Assembly (NCBI RefSeq): GCF_002556545.1 | Contig: NZ_CP022685.1 | Span: forward strand, 1,116,001-1,180,000 | DNA: 64,000 nucleotides | Source: Streptomyces formicae | GTDB taxonomy: Bacteria > Actinomycetota > Actinomycetes > Streptomycetales > Streptomycetaceae | Direction: 5' to 3' | Part shown: positions 44,585-55,491 of the stretch, in pieces | Position numbering within the stretch: position 1 is the first letter of the stretch | How the letters are laid out: each line of letters opens with the position of its first letter | Translations under genes and position numbers: made by a program | Notes under the pieces: generated by a model | Database searches by the model: none | What the model was told of the DNA's origin: nothing | Seen by the model: only the letters and a program-made list of their open reading frames with translations

Positions 44585-45319
44585 ATGCCTCTGCCCCCGC
44601 AGGACTCTTCGGCCGCCGCGGCCCTGCTCGCGCTGATCGACGGCTCGGGGGACGACGAGGAGGACGAACGCGTCCTGGAGCGCCTTGCCAGGAGCGCGGC
44701 CGCCGTCCCCGGCGTCGACGCGGCAAGCTGCACCATCGCGGCACCACCGGGCGGCGCCACCCGCACCGCGGCCTCCGACCTGGTGGCGGAGCAACTGGAG
44801 CGCGTTCAACAGGAGTTGGAGGAGGGTCCCTGCCGTGATGCCGCGCGCACCCGCACGGCGCTCAACGACATCCCCATGGTCCATCCGCAGAGCCGCGTGC
44901 GCTGGCCCGCGTTCACCCAGCACGCCCTGGACGCCGGAATCACCGCGGTCACGGCCCTGCCCATCACCCACCGCGGGCACCTCACCGGCTCCCTCGACCT
45001 CTACCACCAGCACCGCGCCCTGTGCCCGTCGGACGCCCGGTGGGGGCAGTTGCTCGCCGACGCCACGGCCATCGCCCTGGCGCACCGCACGGCGCTGCGC
45101 AGCGCGCGGACCCACCACGATCAGTTGCAGACCGCCCTGACCAGCCGCGTCGTGATCGAGCAGGCCAAGGGGATCCTCGCCGAACGCCTCGACTGCACCG
45201 TCGACGACGCCTTCGACCGGCTGCGCAAGCACGCCCGCGCGCACCGGATCAAGCTCAGCGACCTGTCGCGGGAGGTCATCACGCACCCGCACTGGGCCAC
45301 GCCGTTCGTGCGCCCCTAG
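44585..45319 (+). CDS. GAF-ANTAR RNA-binding regulator
   Basis: A 244-residue protein with an N-terminal GAF-like sensor (about 30-165; block ITAVTALPITHRGHLTGSLDLYHQ) and a C-terminal ANTAR domain (about 180-235; LTSRVVIEQAKGILAERLDCTVDDAFDRLRKHARAH). ANTAR proteins bind paired hairpins in mRNA leaders and prevent termination. No such target was identified. ATG 44585 (AGGGA, 7 nt) is chosen; a GTG at 44570 with GGAG is equally possible. The TAG stop (45317-45319) lies in the CTAG that flanks the foldback element. Confidence 0.88.
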   Translation: MPLPPQDSSAAAALLALIDGSGDDEEDERVLERLARSAAAVPGVDAASCTIAAPPGGATRTAASDLVAEQLERVQQELEEGPCRDAARTRTALNDIPMVHPQSRVRWPAFTQHALDAGITAVTALPITHRGHLTGSLDLYHQHRALCPSDARWGQLLADATAIALAHRTALRSARTHHDQLQTALTSRVVIEQAKGILAERLDCTVDDAFDRLRKHARAHRIKLSDLSREVITHPHWATPFVRP

Positions 45320-45493
45320 GCCCTGTCGTCACACTCCCGTCTGCCCCGCGACGCCTGGCACGCACGCTCGCGGCGTTGCCGGAATGCCCGAGTAGGCCCA
45401 CTACGAGGACATCCCGGCGCCTTGCGATCGCACGCACCAGACGCCGCGGGGCCGCCCTTCGGGCGACGACGGGAGTGTGACGACAGGGCCTAG
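45316..45493. mobile_element. 170-bp foldback (MITE-like) element with CTAG flanks
   Basis: The element 45320-45489 begins GCCCTGTCGTCACACTCCCG, and its right end is the exact reverse complement for 22 nt. Both ends are flanked by CTAG (45316-45319, 45490-45493), a likely target duplication. Interior sequence also pairs imperfectly over most of the length, apart from an extra small hairpin (GCCC-GAA-GGGC) on the right side, so the whole unit can fold into one long stem. It has no open reading frame. Such non-autonomous elements need a transposase encoded elsewhere. It lies between convergent genes and could also work as a bidirectional terminator. Confidence 0.75.
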
Positions 45494-46476
45494 GCCAGCT
45501 CGGCGAGCCAGTCGGTCAGGATGCGGTTGACCTCGGCGGGCCGCTCCTGCTGGACCCAGTGCCCGCAGCCGTCGAGCACGTGCGAGGCGAGGAGCCCGGG
45601 CAGCGTGTCGGGGAACGCCTTGATCGCGTCGGCCAGCCAGATCGTGGAGGCGTCGAGACCGCCGCCGACGAACAGCGAGGGCTGGGTGAGGGGCGCGCCC
45701 GCGTGGTCGGCGAGGTCCGCCCAGTCCCTGTCCATGTTCCGGTAGCGGTTGAGCGCCCCGGTCAGCCCGGTCCGCTCGAACTCGCCCGCGTAGAAGTCGA
45801 GTTCGCGCTCGTCCAGCCAGCCGGGCAGTTTCCCCGCAGGGAAGCGGTCCCGCAGCAGGCCGCCGCGGCTCACGAAGTGCGGGTCGGGCGCGCCGGGGCC
45901 CGGCATGGTGTCGGCGGACAGCGCGGCGTAGAAACCGGCGAGCCAGCCCCGCACGTCGGGTTCGATCTCGGCCTCGGCGCGGCCCGGCTCCTGGAAGTAC
46001 GAGACGTAGAACTCCTCGTCGCCGCCCATCCCCGCGAACACGTCGCTCGGCCGGGGGCCGCCCGGCGGCGTGTAGGGGACGCTCAGGAGTCCGGCCGCGC
46101 GGAACACGTCCGGCCTGAGCAGCGCGGCGTGCGCGGCGACGGTGGCGCCCCAGTCGTGCCCCACGATCACCGCGCTCTCCTCGCCGAGCGCGTGCACCAC
46201 GGCGACGTGGTCGTCGACCAGGTCGAGCATCCGGTACGCGGCGCTCTCCTGCGGCCTCGACGACCGGCCGTAGCCACGCTGGTCGACGGCGACCGCGCGG
46301 TATCCGGCGGCGGCGATGACCGGCAGCTGGTGGCGCCAGGAGTACCAGGACTCGGGGAAGCCGTGCACCAGCAGGACGAGCGGCCCCGTCCCCTGCTCGA
46401 CCAGATGGGTCCGGCCCGCGGGCGAGGGCACCATGCGGTGCGTACGGTCCTTGGCGGCGGACGGCGTCGGGGACAT
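45490..46476 (-). CDS. Epoxide-hydrolase-like alpha/beta hydrolase
   Basis: A 328-residue hydrolase. The oxyanion motif is LLVHGFPESWYSWRHQL. The nucleophile elbow is VIVGHDWGATVA, where Asp (not Ser) follows His, as in epoxide hydrolases and haloalkane dehalogenases. The general base His is in DGCGHWVQQERP. A cap domain lies between. Two ring-opening Tyr residues could be in VPYTPP and FYVSYFQ. AGGAGG precedes the ATG at 46474-46476. The TAG stop uses the right CTAG flank of the foldback element. Haloalkane dehalogenase is an alternative. Confidence 0.87.
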   Translation of the reverse strand: MSPTPSAAKDRTHRMVPSPAGRTHLVEQGTGPLVLLVHGFPESWYSWRHQLPVIAAAGYRAVAVDQRGYGRSSRPQESAAYRMLDLVDDHVAVVHALGEESAVIVGHDWGATVAAHAALLRPDVFRAAGLLSVPYTPPGGPRPSDVFAGMGGDEEFYVSYFQEPGRAEAEIEPDVRGWLAGFYAALSADTMPGPGAPDPHFVSRGGLLRDRFPAGKLPGWLDERELDFYAGEFERTGLTGALNRYRNMDRDWADLADHAGAPLTQPSLFVGGGLDASTIWLADAIKAFPDTLPGLLASHVLDGCGHWVQQERPAEVNRILTDWLAELA

Positions 46477-46616
46477 GGACCCTCCTGGGGTGTGCTGAGG
46501 CGGCCGGTGACGGGTGGTCGGCGACCGGTGGCCGGTGACCCCGAGCATGGGGCGATTCCCGCGAAGAGCACGCAGACCGTTGCCACTTCGGCAAATCAGG
46601 GCCCCGCGCGACCCTC

Positions 46617-47411
46617 CTACGGGGCGATCGAGTCCACGTACCCGCCGTCGACCCGCACCGCACCGCCCGTCGTGGCGGACGCCAGCGGCGAGCTGAGGTA
46701 GACGACCATGTGCGCGATCTCCTCGGGCTCGATGAGCCGCTGGATCAGCGACTGGGGGCGGTGCTCGGTCATGAACTGCCGCTGCGCCTGCTCCCACGGC
46801 AGCGCGCGGTCGACCAGTTCGTAGACGAAGTCCTCCACGCCGCCGGTGTGCGTCGGCCCCGCGATCACGGAGTTGACGGTGACGCCGGAGCCCGCCGCCT
46901 CCTTGGCGAAGCCGCGGGAGACCGCGAGCAGCGCGGTCTTCGACATACCGTAGTGGATCATCTCGGCGGGCGTGACGAACGCCGAGTCGCTGGCGATGTT
47001 CTGGATCCGCCCCCAGGAGCGGCCCTTCATGCCCGGCAGGTAGTGGCGGATCATCCGCACCGCGGTCAGGACGTTGACCTCGAAGTAGCGGCGCCACTCG
47101 GCGTCGGTGATGTCCAGGGCGGGCTCGGCGCCGAAGACGCCGAGGTTGTTGACGAGGACGTCCGCGTCCGGCAGGGCGTCGAAGACCTGCGCGGCGCCCT
47201 CGTCGGTGGAGATGTCGCCCGGCGCCGCGACGAAGTCGGCGCCCGCGCATGCGTCGGACAGCCGTTTGACGGCGGCGTCCACGGAGCCGACCGAGCGACC
47301 GTTGACCGCGACCCGGGCGCCCGCCTTCGCCAGGCCCTCGGCGATCGCGGCGCCGATTCCCTGGGTCGATCCGGTGACGAGCGCGGTCCTGCCTGAGAGA
47401 TCGATCTGCAC
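46617..47411 (-). CDS. Short-chain dehydrogenase/reductase
   Basis: A 264-residue SDR with nucleotide loop VTGSTQGIGAAIAEGLAKAGARVAVNGRS; the Asn-Gly-Arg after the second strand suggests NADP. It has an NNLG variant of the NNAG motif and an active site IASDSAFVTPAEMIHYGMSKTAL. The C-terminus is GGAVRVDGGYVDS. The GTG at 47409-47411 follows GGAGGT. It is 140 nt upstream of the epoxide-hydrolase-like gene on the same strand, with a probable separate promoter. The substrate is unknown. Confidence 0.88.
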   Translation of the reverse strand: MQIDLSGRTALVTGSTQGIGAAIAEGLAKAGARVAVNGRSVGSVDAAVKRLSDACAGADFVAAPGDISTDEGAAQVFDALPDADVLVNNLGVFGAEPALDITDAEWRRYFEVNVLTAVRMIRHYLPGMKGRSWGRIQNIASDSAFVTPAEMIHYGMSKTALLAVSRGFAKEAAGSGVTVNSVIAGPTHTGGVEDFVYELVDRALPWEQAQRQFMTEHRPQSLIQRLIEPEEIAHMVVYLSSPLASATTGGAVRVDGGYVDSIAP

Positions 47412-47511
47412 GGTGCGTACCTCCAAGAGTTGCTGCGGATGTGTCCGGCGTGTCCGGTGCGGCCTCACGGGACCTCGTACGCCTCTGCTCTGCGTACCCT
47501 CGCCCCTGGCC

Positions 47512-47883
47512 CTACCCCCGCTCCAGCGCCGCCACGAGTACCCGCACGTGCCCGTGCGGCAGGTCCTTCGTGGCCGTGAGGAGGGTGAGGCGGCCCGCGC
47601 GGGCGACGGCGCGCAGCCGGTCGAGCGCGGTGGTCCGCTCCGGGTCGGTGAGCTCGTGCCGGTAGCGCTCGGCGAACTCCTCGTAGCGGTCGGGATCGTG
47701 GTCGTACCAGTGCCGCAGCTCGGCCGAAGGGGCCAGCTCCTTCTCCCACGCGTCGAGCCCCGCCCGCTCCTTGGAGACGCCGCGCGGCCAGAGCCTGTCG
47801 ATCAGGACGCGCGTCCCGTCGTCGGGCGACGCGGGGTCGTAGACCCGCTTGACCTGTACGTCCAGGGGGTGGCTCGGCGTCAT
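47512..47883 (-). CDS. DUF488 family protein (YeaO-like)
   Basis: A 123-residue protein with the family's landmarks: VQVKRVYDPASPDDGTRVLIDRLWPRGVSKE near the start, LRHWYDHDPDRYEEFAERYRHEL in the middle, and LTLLTATKDLPHGHVRVLVAAL at the end. The biochemical role of DUF488 is not settled. Start ATG 47881-47883. It is divergent from the PAP2-kinase fusion and stands as a single gene. Confidence 0.87.
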   Translation of the reverse strand: MTPSHPLDVQVKRVYDPASPDDGTRVLIDRLWPRGVSKERAGLDAWEKELAPSAELRHWYDHDPDRYEEFAERYRHELTDPERTTALDRLRAVARAGRLTLLTATKDLPHGHVRVLVAALERG

Positions 47884-48017
47884 GGCGGCGTGCTCCGTCC
47901 GGTCGGGGGTGCCACCCCAAGGCTGCCGGTGGCTCCGGGCCCCCGCCAATGGGGGGACGTGACCCGTTCGGGCGAGCATTCCGGGCCGCCGCCCCGCGGT
48001 CCTGTTCGAGTGAGGCC

Positions 48018-49568
48018 ATGACGGGACGGATCGGCAGCATCGACCGGCGGTGGTTCGAACGGGTGGCGGCGGCGCGGCTGCCCGGCGCGGAGCAGGTGCT
48101 GCCGCCGCTCAGCGCGGCGGCGAACCACGGGCGCCTCTGGTTCGGCGCGGCGGCGGCCCTCGCCGTCACGGGCGGTCCGGCGGCCCGCCGTGCCGCGCGG
48201 CGCGGCGTCGGCGCGCTCGCGCTGGCGTCCCTGACGACGAACGCCGTGGCCAAGTACGCCGTACGCCGCCGTCGCCCCGTCCTGGACGCGGTTCCCGCGA
48301 TCCGGCGCCTGGCGAGGGCGCCGTGGACGTCGTCGTTCCCCTCGGGCCACGCGGCCTCCGCCGCCGCGTTCGCCACGGGGGTGGCCCTGGAGGCGCCCCG
48401 GTACGGCGCGGTGCTCGCGCCGGTCGCCGCGGCCGTGGCCTTCTCCCGCGTGTACGTGGGGGTCCACTACCCCGGCGACGTCCTCGCGGGATGCGCGCTC
48501 GGCGCGGCGGCCGCCGCGGTCACCTGCTACTGGTGGCCGCCGCGCCCCTCGCCCGCGCGGATCCGGCGGACCCGGGTGACGGCTCCCGCGCTCGACGACG
48601 GCGAGGGTCTGGTCGTGGTCGTCAACTCCGGTTCCGGCAAGGGCGTGCCGGGGCGCCTGCCCGCGCGTGAGCACCTGGAGCTGCTGCTTCCGCGTGCCGA
48701 GATCCTGGAGCACGGGCCCGGGGACGACCTCGGCGACGTCCTGGACAAGGCGGTGGCGCGGGCCGCCGACGCGGCCGGTGTCCTCGGCGTCTGCGGCGGC
48801 GACGGCACGGTGAACGCCGCCGCGCTGCGGGCCTCTGCCGCCGGGCTGCCCCTCGCGGTGTTCCCCGGCGGCACCTTGAACCACTTCGCCCTGGACGCGG
48901 GCACGCCGACCTTCGAGGACACGGCGTACGCGGTCCGGCGCGGCGAGGCCGTCCGCGTCGACCTGGCCCGGGTGCGCGACGGCGACGGCGCCGATGTCAC
49001 CGGGTTCGTCAACACCTTCAGCATCGGGCTCTATCCGGAACTGGTGCGCAAGCGCGAGAAGTTGGAGGGCCGCATCGGCAAGTGGCCGGCGGCCGCCGTG
49101 TCGTTCGTGGAGGTGCTGCGCACGGCCGAGCCGCTGCGGATCCGGCTCGACGGCCACGACCGCGTCCTGTGGCTGCTCTTCGCGGGCAACGGCCAGTACC
49201 TGCCCGACGGCCTCGCGCCCACGCACCGACCCCGCCTGGACGACGGGCTGCTCGACGTCCGCACGGTCGACGCGCAGGCGCCGCTCGCCCGCACCCGGGT
49301 CGCGCTCTCCGCTCTCGGCGGCGCGCTGCGGCGCTCCCACGTCTTCCGCGCCGAGCGCGTCGAACAGCTCAGGCTCAGCGGGCTCGACCAGGTGGCCGCC
49401 CTCGCGTACGACGGCGAGACCGCACCGGCACCGGACGCCCTGCTGCTCGACAAACGGCAGGCGGCGCTGACGGTCTACAGCCCCGCCGCGCCGCTCGACG
49501 AGATCGCCCAGCGGGCCCGGACCGCGACGCTCGCGGCGAACCGGGAACGCCGTCGGCGCCGGCTCTGA
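48018..49568 (+). CDS. PAP2 phosphatase / diacylglycerol-kinase-type lipid kinase fusion
   Basis: A 516-residue bifunctional protein. The N-terminal half (about 1-190) is a membrane PAP2 phosphatase with KYAVRRRRPVLDAVP, SSFPSGHAAS and SRVYVGVHYPGDVLAG, the three catalytic blocks. The C-terminal half (about 195-510) is a DagK/YegS-type kinase with VVVVNSGSGKG, GVCGGDGTVNAAAL and FPGGTLNHFALD. Paired phosphatase and kinase on one lipid pool (phosphatidate/diacylglycerol or undecaprenyl phosphate) suggests turnover control. ATG 48018 with GAGG; the longer upstream frame is not used. Confidence 0.9.
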   Translation: MTGRIGSIDRRWFERVAAARLPGAEQVLPPLSAAANHGRLWFGAAAALAVTGGPAARRAARRGVGALALASLTTNAVAKYAVRRRRPVLDAVPAIRRLARAPWTSSFPSGHAASAAAFATGVALEAPRYGAVLAPVAAAVAFSRVYVGVHYPGDVLAGCALGAAAAAVTCYWWPPRPSPARIRRTRVTAPALDDGEGLVVVVNSGSGKGVPGRLPAREHLELLLPRAEILEHGPGDDLGDVLDKAVARAADAAGVLGVCGGDGTVNAAALRASAAGLPLAVFPGGTLNHFALDAGTPTFEDTAYAVRRGEAVRVDLARVRDGDGADVTGFVNTFSIGLYPELVRKREKLEGRIGKWPAAAVSFVEVLRTAEPLRIRLDGHDRVLWLLFAGNGQYLPDGLAPTHRPRLDDGLLDVRTVDAQAPLARTRVALSALGGALRRSHVFRAERVEQLRLSGLDQVAALAYDGETAPAPDALLLDKRQAALTVYSPAAPLDEIAQRARTATLAANRERRRRRL

Positions 49569-49609
49569 CACCACCCGTCCGGCACGGCGAGGTATCGTGA
49601 GGGGCAGCG

Positions 49610-49628
49610 ATGATCGATCATCACTCAT
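49610..49628. promoter_or_regulatory. GntR operator, copy 1 (before gntR)
   Basis: The 19-nt sequence ATGATCGATCATCACTCAT, whose first 12 nt are a perfect palindrome, lies 21 nt before the GntR start codon. An identical copy precedes aceE. The position near the start codon suits autorepression. Confidence 0.75.
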
Positions 49629-49649
49629 TTTGGCCCCCGGAGAGTACAG

Positions 49650-50345
49650 ATGACCGCCGACGTACCGCCCCGCATCCCCTCCGTGCCCGCCCCCGTGGCG
49701 CGCGTCCCGCTCAGCGACCAGGTCAGGAACTTCGTCCTGGAAGGGCTGCTCGAAGGGCGCTGGCAGCCGGGTGACCGGATCGTGGAGCGGCGCATCGGCC
49801 TGGAGCTGGGCGTCAGCCAGACCCCGATCCGCGAGGCGCTGCGGGATCTGCAGGCCATGCAGCTGGTCGAGTCGATCCCCAACAAGGGCATGCGGGTCAA
49901 GGAGCTGACGCCGGGGCAGCTCAGCGAGGTCTACCCCGTGCGGGCCGCCCTGGAGAGGCTCGCGGCCGAGCTCGCGGTGCACCGGATGGGCGGCGACGTG
50001 ACCGTGCTCGCGCACCATCTGGGCAGGCTGCGGGAGTTGGCCGAGGCGAACGACGTCGAGGGGCAGATCCACCACGGCGTGGAGTTCCACCGCGAGATCG
50101 TCCGGGCCGCGGGCAACCAGGTGCTGCTGCGCAACTGGGAGTCCCTGGCCATCGAGTTGTGGACCCGCCTCTCCCTGAAGTGGCTGCGCACCGAGCCGCA
50201 CGAGAACGCCTGCGACCACGAGGCGATCGTCGACGCGTTCCGTCGACAGGATCCGTACGTGGGTCGACTCGTGCAGTTGCACGTCCTGAACTACGCGAAC
50301 CCGGCGGCTTCGACGACCTCGGCGGCTCCGCACGGTCAGAAATGA
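49650..50345 (+). CDS. GntR/FCD-family regulator of aceE
   Basis: A 231-residue regulator. The N-terminal winged helix is visible in LSDQVRNFVLEGLLEGRWQPGDRIVERRIGLELGVSQTPIREALRDLQAM. An FCD ligand domain follows, with metal-type ligands in VYPVRAALERLAAEL, VEFHREIVRAAGN and HEAIVDAFRRQDP. PdhR of E. coli is a GntR/FCD protein that senses pyruvate; this gene directly precedes aceE, so a pyruvate or 2-oxoacid sensor is the obvious guess. Its stop codon overlaps operator copy 2. Confidence 0.88.
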   Translation: MTADVPPRIPSVPAPVARVPLSDQVRNFVLEGLLEGRWQPGDRIVERRIGLELGVSQTPIREALRDLQAMQLVESIPNKGMRVKELTPGQLSEVYPVRAALERLAAELAVHRMGGDVTVLAHHLGRLRELAEANDVEGQIHHGVEFHREIVRAAGNQVLLRNWESLAIELWTRLSLKWLRTEPHENACDHEAIVDAFRRQDPYVGRLVQLHVLNYANPAASTTSAAPHGQK

Positions 50346-50360
50346 TCGATCATCACTCAT
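50342..50360. promoter_or_regulatory. GntR operator, copy 2 (before aceE)
   Basis: This is a perfect second copy of the 19-nt sequence seen before gntR, including the 12-nt palindrome ATGATCGATCAT. It overlaps the gntR stop codon (50343-50345) and ends 17 nt upstream of the predicted aceE -35 box, which would favour activation rather than simple repression at this promoter. Confidence 0.75.
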
Positions 50361-50377
50361 CTACTGCCGAGTAAGTG

Positions 50378-50407
50378 TTGACCACCCACACATCTGACTC
50401 CTAGATT
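50378..50407 (+). promoter_or_regulatory. Predicted aceE promoter
   Basis: TTGACC at 50378-50383 and TAGATT at 50402-50407 are separated by 18 nt, a good match to the HrdB-type consensus. The transcription start would be near 50414, giving a leader of about 55 nt to the GTG at 50469. Confidence 0.55.
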
Positions 50408-50468
50408 CGCCATACGGAACCGAGATTCCATATCACGGAACTCGCGTGTACGCGAAAGGGGATCACCC

Positions 50469-53156
<2,688 letters not shown>

Positions 53157-53195
53157 TCCGGCGCCCCTTGCGTACCGAGTGGGCCGTTCACTTCA

Positions 53196-53882
53196 ATGCG
53201 GCGTATGACAGCCCGTCGAACGACAGCACAGCGGCATGAAGTCCCCCCGGGCGACGGGCTGCCGCCGACCGCCTGGGCCGTACTCGGTCTGCTCTCCTTC
53301 CCCGGGGAGCGGACCGGCTACGAGCTCAAGAAGTGGGCGGACGCCTCCCTCCGCTTCTTCTACTGGTCGCCCGCCATCAGCCAGATCTACGCCGAGCTGC
53401 GCCGCCTCGAAGCACGCGGCTACGCCACATCGCGCCGCTCGGGCCCCGAGGAGCCGCGCGCGAAGCGCTCGTACGCGATCACGGAGCAGGGCCGCGCGGC
53501 CCTCGCCAACTGGGCGGGCGGCACGCAGGACGCGGGGCCGCCAGTCCTCAAGCACCCGCTGTTGCTGCGGGTCTGGCTCGGGCACCTCACGGCCCCCGAC
53601 CAGTTGCGCGCGCTCGTCGACGAACACATCGCGCAGACGGAGAGCGACCTCGAGGAGGCGCGGGACGCGCTGGCCCGCGCGGCGGACACCGAGGCGTGGT
53701 CCCATCCGCACGTCGCGCTGCGCTGGAGCGTGCGCCGCCTGGAGTCGGAGGTCGATCTCGCGCGGGCGATGCTGGCCGATCTGGCGGAGGCGGGCCCACC
53801 GGCCGCCGAAACCACCCCTTCGAGCGAGCTCGGCCCGGCGGAGGCCGGTCAACCCGTGGAGGACTCGCCCACCCCCGGGTGA
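53196..53882 (+). CDS. PadR-family transcriptional regulator
   Basis: A 228-residue PadR protein. The winged helix covers AWAVLGLLSFPGERTGYELKKWADASLRFFYWSPAISQIYAELRRLEARGYATSRR, followed by AKRSYAITEQGRAAL. The C-terminal Vir-like helical domain continues to about 200, ending in an acidic/Pro-rich tail. ATGs at 53196 and 53205 are both possible, and neither has a clear ribosome site. The gene it controls is not evident; aceE upstream and GDPD downstream are not typical targets. Confidence 0.87.
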   Translation: MRRMTARRTTAQRHEVPPGDGLPPTAWAVLGLLSFPGERTGYELKKWADASLRFFYWSPAISQIYAELRRLEARGYATSRRSGPEEPRAKRSYAITEQGRAALANWAGGTQDAGPPVLKHPLLLRVWLGHLTAPDQLRALVDEHIAQTESDLEEARDALARAADTEAWSHPHVALRWSVRRLESEVDLARAMLADLAEAGPPAAETTPSSELGPAEAGQPVEDSPTPG

Positions 53883-53959
53883 AGCGGCTCGCCCCGGTGG
53901 TGCCGCCGGAGGTAGGACGGACCGGGTCAGCCGTCCCCGCCGTTGGGAGCAACGCCCCC

Positions 53960-54085
53960 GTGAGCACCCGCGCCGTTCTTGTCGCCGCCCTGATCACCGG
54001 ACTCATCCTCGGCATCGTGGGAACCCGAGCGGACGACTCCGCTCACCCCCGTCCGGCAGGTTCCCGCACGGAGGCGGGCCGTTAG
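53960..54085 (+). CDS. Possible small single-span membrane protein
   Basis: A 41-residue frame from a GTG reads VSTRAVLVAALITGLILG and continues with a polar tail rich in Asp, His and Arg. One hydrophobic helix followed by a soluble end is consistent with a small membrane protein. GGGAG lies 10 nt upstream. It occupies the gap between the PadR and glycerophosphodiesterase genes. No family is recognised, and length alone does not exclude chance. Confidence 0.4.
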   Translation: MSTRAVLVAALITGLILGIVGTRADDSAHPRPAGSRTEAGR

Positions 54086-54159
54086 GCTGCGACAGCCGCG
54101 CGGTTCCTCCGTCCTCGCCGTGCGGCCGCCGAGCCGCCGTCGACGGAAGCGAGTGGACC

Positions 54160-54843
54160 TTGAACCTCCTCACCATCGGTCATCGCGGGGTCATGGGTGT
54201 CGAGCCCGAGAACACCCTCCGTTCCTTCATCGCCGCGCAAGCCGCGGGCCTGGACCTCATCGAGCTCGATCTGCATCTGAGCAAGGACGGCGCCCTGGTC
54301 GTCATGCACGACGCCGACGTGGCCAGGACGACCGACGGCAAGGGCCCCATCGCCGAGAAGACCCTCTCCGAGCTGCGGGAACTCGACGCGGGGCGCGGGG
54401 AACGCATCCCCGTCTTCGAAGAGGTGCTCGACGCCGTGTCGGCGCCGCTCCAGGCCGAGATCAAGGACGTGGCGGCCGCGCGCGCCCTCGCCGACGTCAT
54501 GCACCGCCGTGATCTGGTCTCCCGGGTGGAGGTCATCTCCTTCCACGACGAGGCGATCGCCGAGATCGCCCGCCTGGTGCCCGGGGTGCGCACCGCGCTC
54601 GTCGCCAGCCGCTACGGCACCGACGTCGTGCAGCGCGCCACCGCCGTCGGCGCCACCACGCTGGTCCTGAACATCCGGCGGCTGACGCTCGAGATCGTCG
54701 AGCACGCGCGGAAGGCCGACCTGCGGATCATCGGCTGGGTCGTGAACACCCAGGACGACCTGCGTCTGGTGCGCGCGCTCCAGCTGGACGGGGCGACCAC
54801 CGACTACCCGGAGATCAAGCGGACCGGCCGCTTCACGGCCTGA
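54160..54843 (+). CDS. Glycerophosphodiester phosphodiesterase
   Basis: A 227-residue GDPD-fold enzyme that cleaves glycerophosphodiesters to glycerol-3-phosphate and an alcohol. The first catalytic block is LLTIGHRGVMGVEPENTLRSF (His-Arg and the metal Glu in PENT). LIELDLHLSKDGALVVMHDADVARTTDGKG gives the E-x-D metal pair and the second His. IIGWVVNTQDDLR is the typical barrel end. The TTG at 54160-54162 is the only start close to the conserved block. No signal peptide, so it is cytoplasmic. It probably recycles phospholipid head groups. Confidence 0.9.
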   Translation: MNLLTIGHRGVMGVEPENTLRSFIAAQAAGLDLIELDLHLSKDGALVVMHDADVARTTDGKGPIAEKTLSELRELDAGRGERIPVFEEVLDAVSAPLQAEIKDVAAARALADVMHRRDLVSRVEVISFHDEAIAEIARLVPGVRTALVASRYGTDVVQRATAVGATTLVLNIRRLTLEIVEHARKADLRIIGWVVNTQDDLRLVRALQLDGATTDYPEIKRTGRFTA

Positions 54844-54870
54844 CCCGCCCGGCGCGCCGCGTGACCTGCC

Positions 54871-55422
54871 TCAGTCCAGTTCCTTGACGAGGAGCTCGAA
54901 CTCCAGGTCGTCGCGCTGCGGAAGGCCGAAGCGCTCGTTGCCGTACGGGAAGGGCGTCATCTTTCCCGTACGGCGATAGCCCCGCCGCACGTACCAGGCG
55001 ATGAGGTCCTCGCGCGCGGTGAGCACGGTCATGTGCAGCGCGCGGGCGCCCCAGGTGGTCCGCGCGACGCGCTCCGCCTCCGCGATGATCGCCTTGCCGA
55101 GGCCCGCGCCCTGGAGGGCGGGGCTCACCGCGAACATGCCGAAGTAGGCGTGGTCGCCGCGGTCCTGGAGCTGGCAGCAGGCGGCGATGGCGCCCTCGTG
55201 CTCGACGACCATCAGCCGGCTCACCGGCGACTCGATGACCTCGGCGACCTCCTGCGGGTCGGTGCGCTGCCCCTCCAGGATGTCCGCCTCCGTGGTCCAT
55301 CCCGTGCGGCTGGAGTCCCCTCGGTACGCCGACTCGACGAGCGCGACGAGTGCGTCGACGTCGGCGGTCGAGGCATCCCGGAAGGTGAGCTCGGCGGGGT
55401 GGGGACGCGGGGCGGTGTCCAT
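54871..55422 (-). CDS. GNAT-family acetyltransferase
   Basis: A 183-residue single-domain GNAT. Acetyl-CoA binding is in YFGMFAVSPALQGAGLGKAIIAEAERVAR, with the Q-x-x-G-x-G pattern, followed by ALHMTVLTAREDLIAWYVRRGYRRTGKMTPFP, the usual C-terminal block. The substrate cannot be predicted. It converges with the glycerophosphodiesterase gene (27-nt gap) and is divergent from the VOC gene. Confidence 0.87.
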   Translation of the reverse strand: MDTAPRPHPAELTFRDASTADVDALVALVESAYRGDSSRTGWTTEADILEGQRTDPQEVAEVIESPVSRLMVVEHEGAIAACCQLQDRGDHAYFGMFAVSPALQGAGLGKAIIAEAERVARTTWGARALHMTVLTAREDLIAWYVRRGYRRTGKMTPFPYGNERFGLPQRDDLEFELLVKELD

Positions 55423-55491
55423 GGCGCGGTTCTCCGATCTGGCGCACGGTGCGGCTCCGCCGAGCCTAACGCGCCACTAAGGTGCGGCCGC

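Noticed and set aside
45320..45489. Simple rho-independent terminator between convergent genes
   Set aside because: The stem is far longer than a terminator and has no T-run, and the CTAG flanks and exact terminal repeats point to a mobile origin. A terminator effect may still be secondary.
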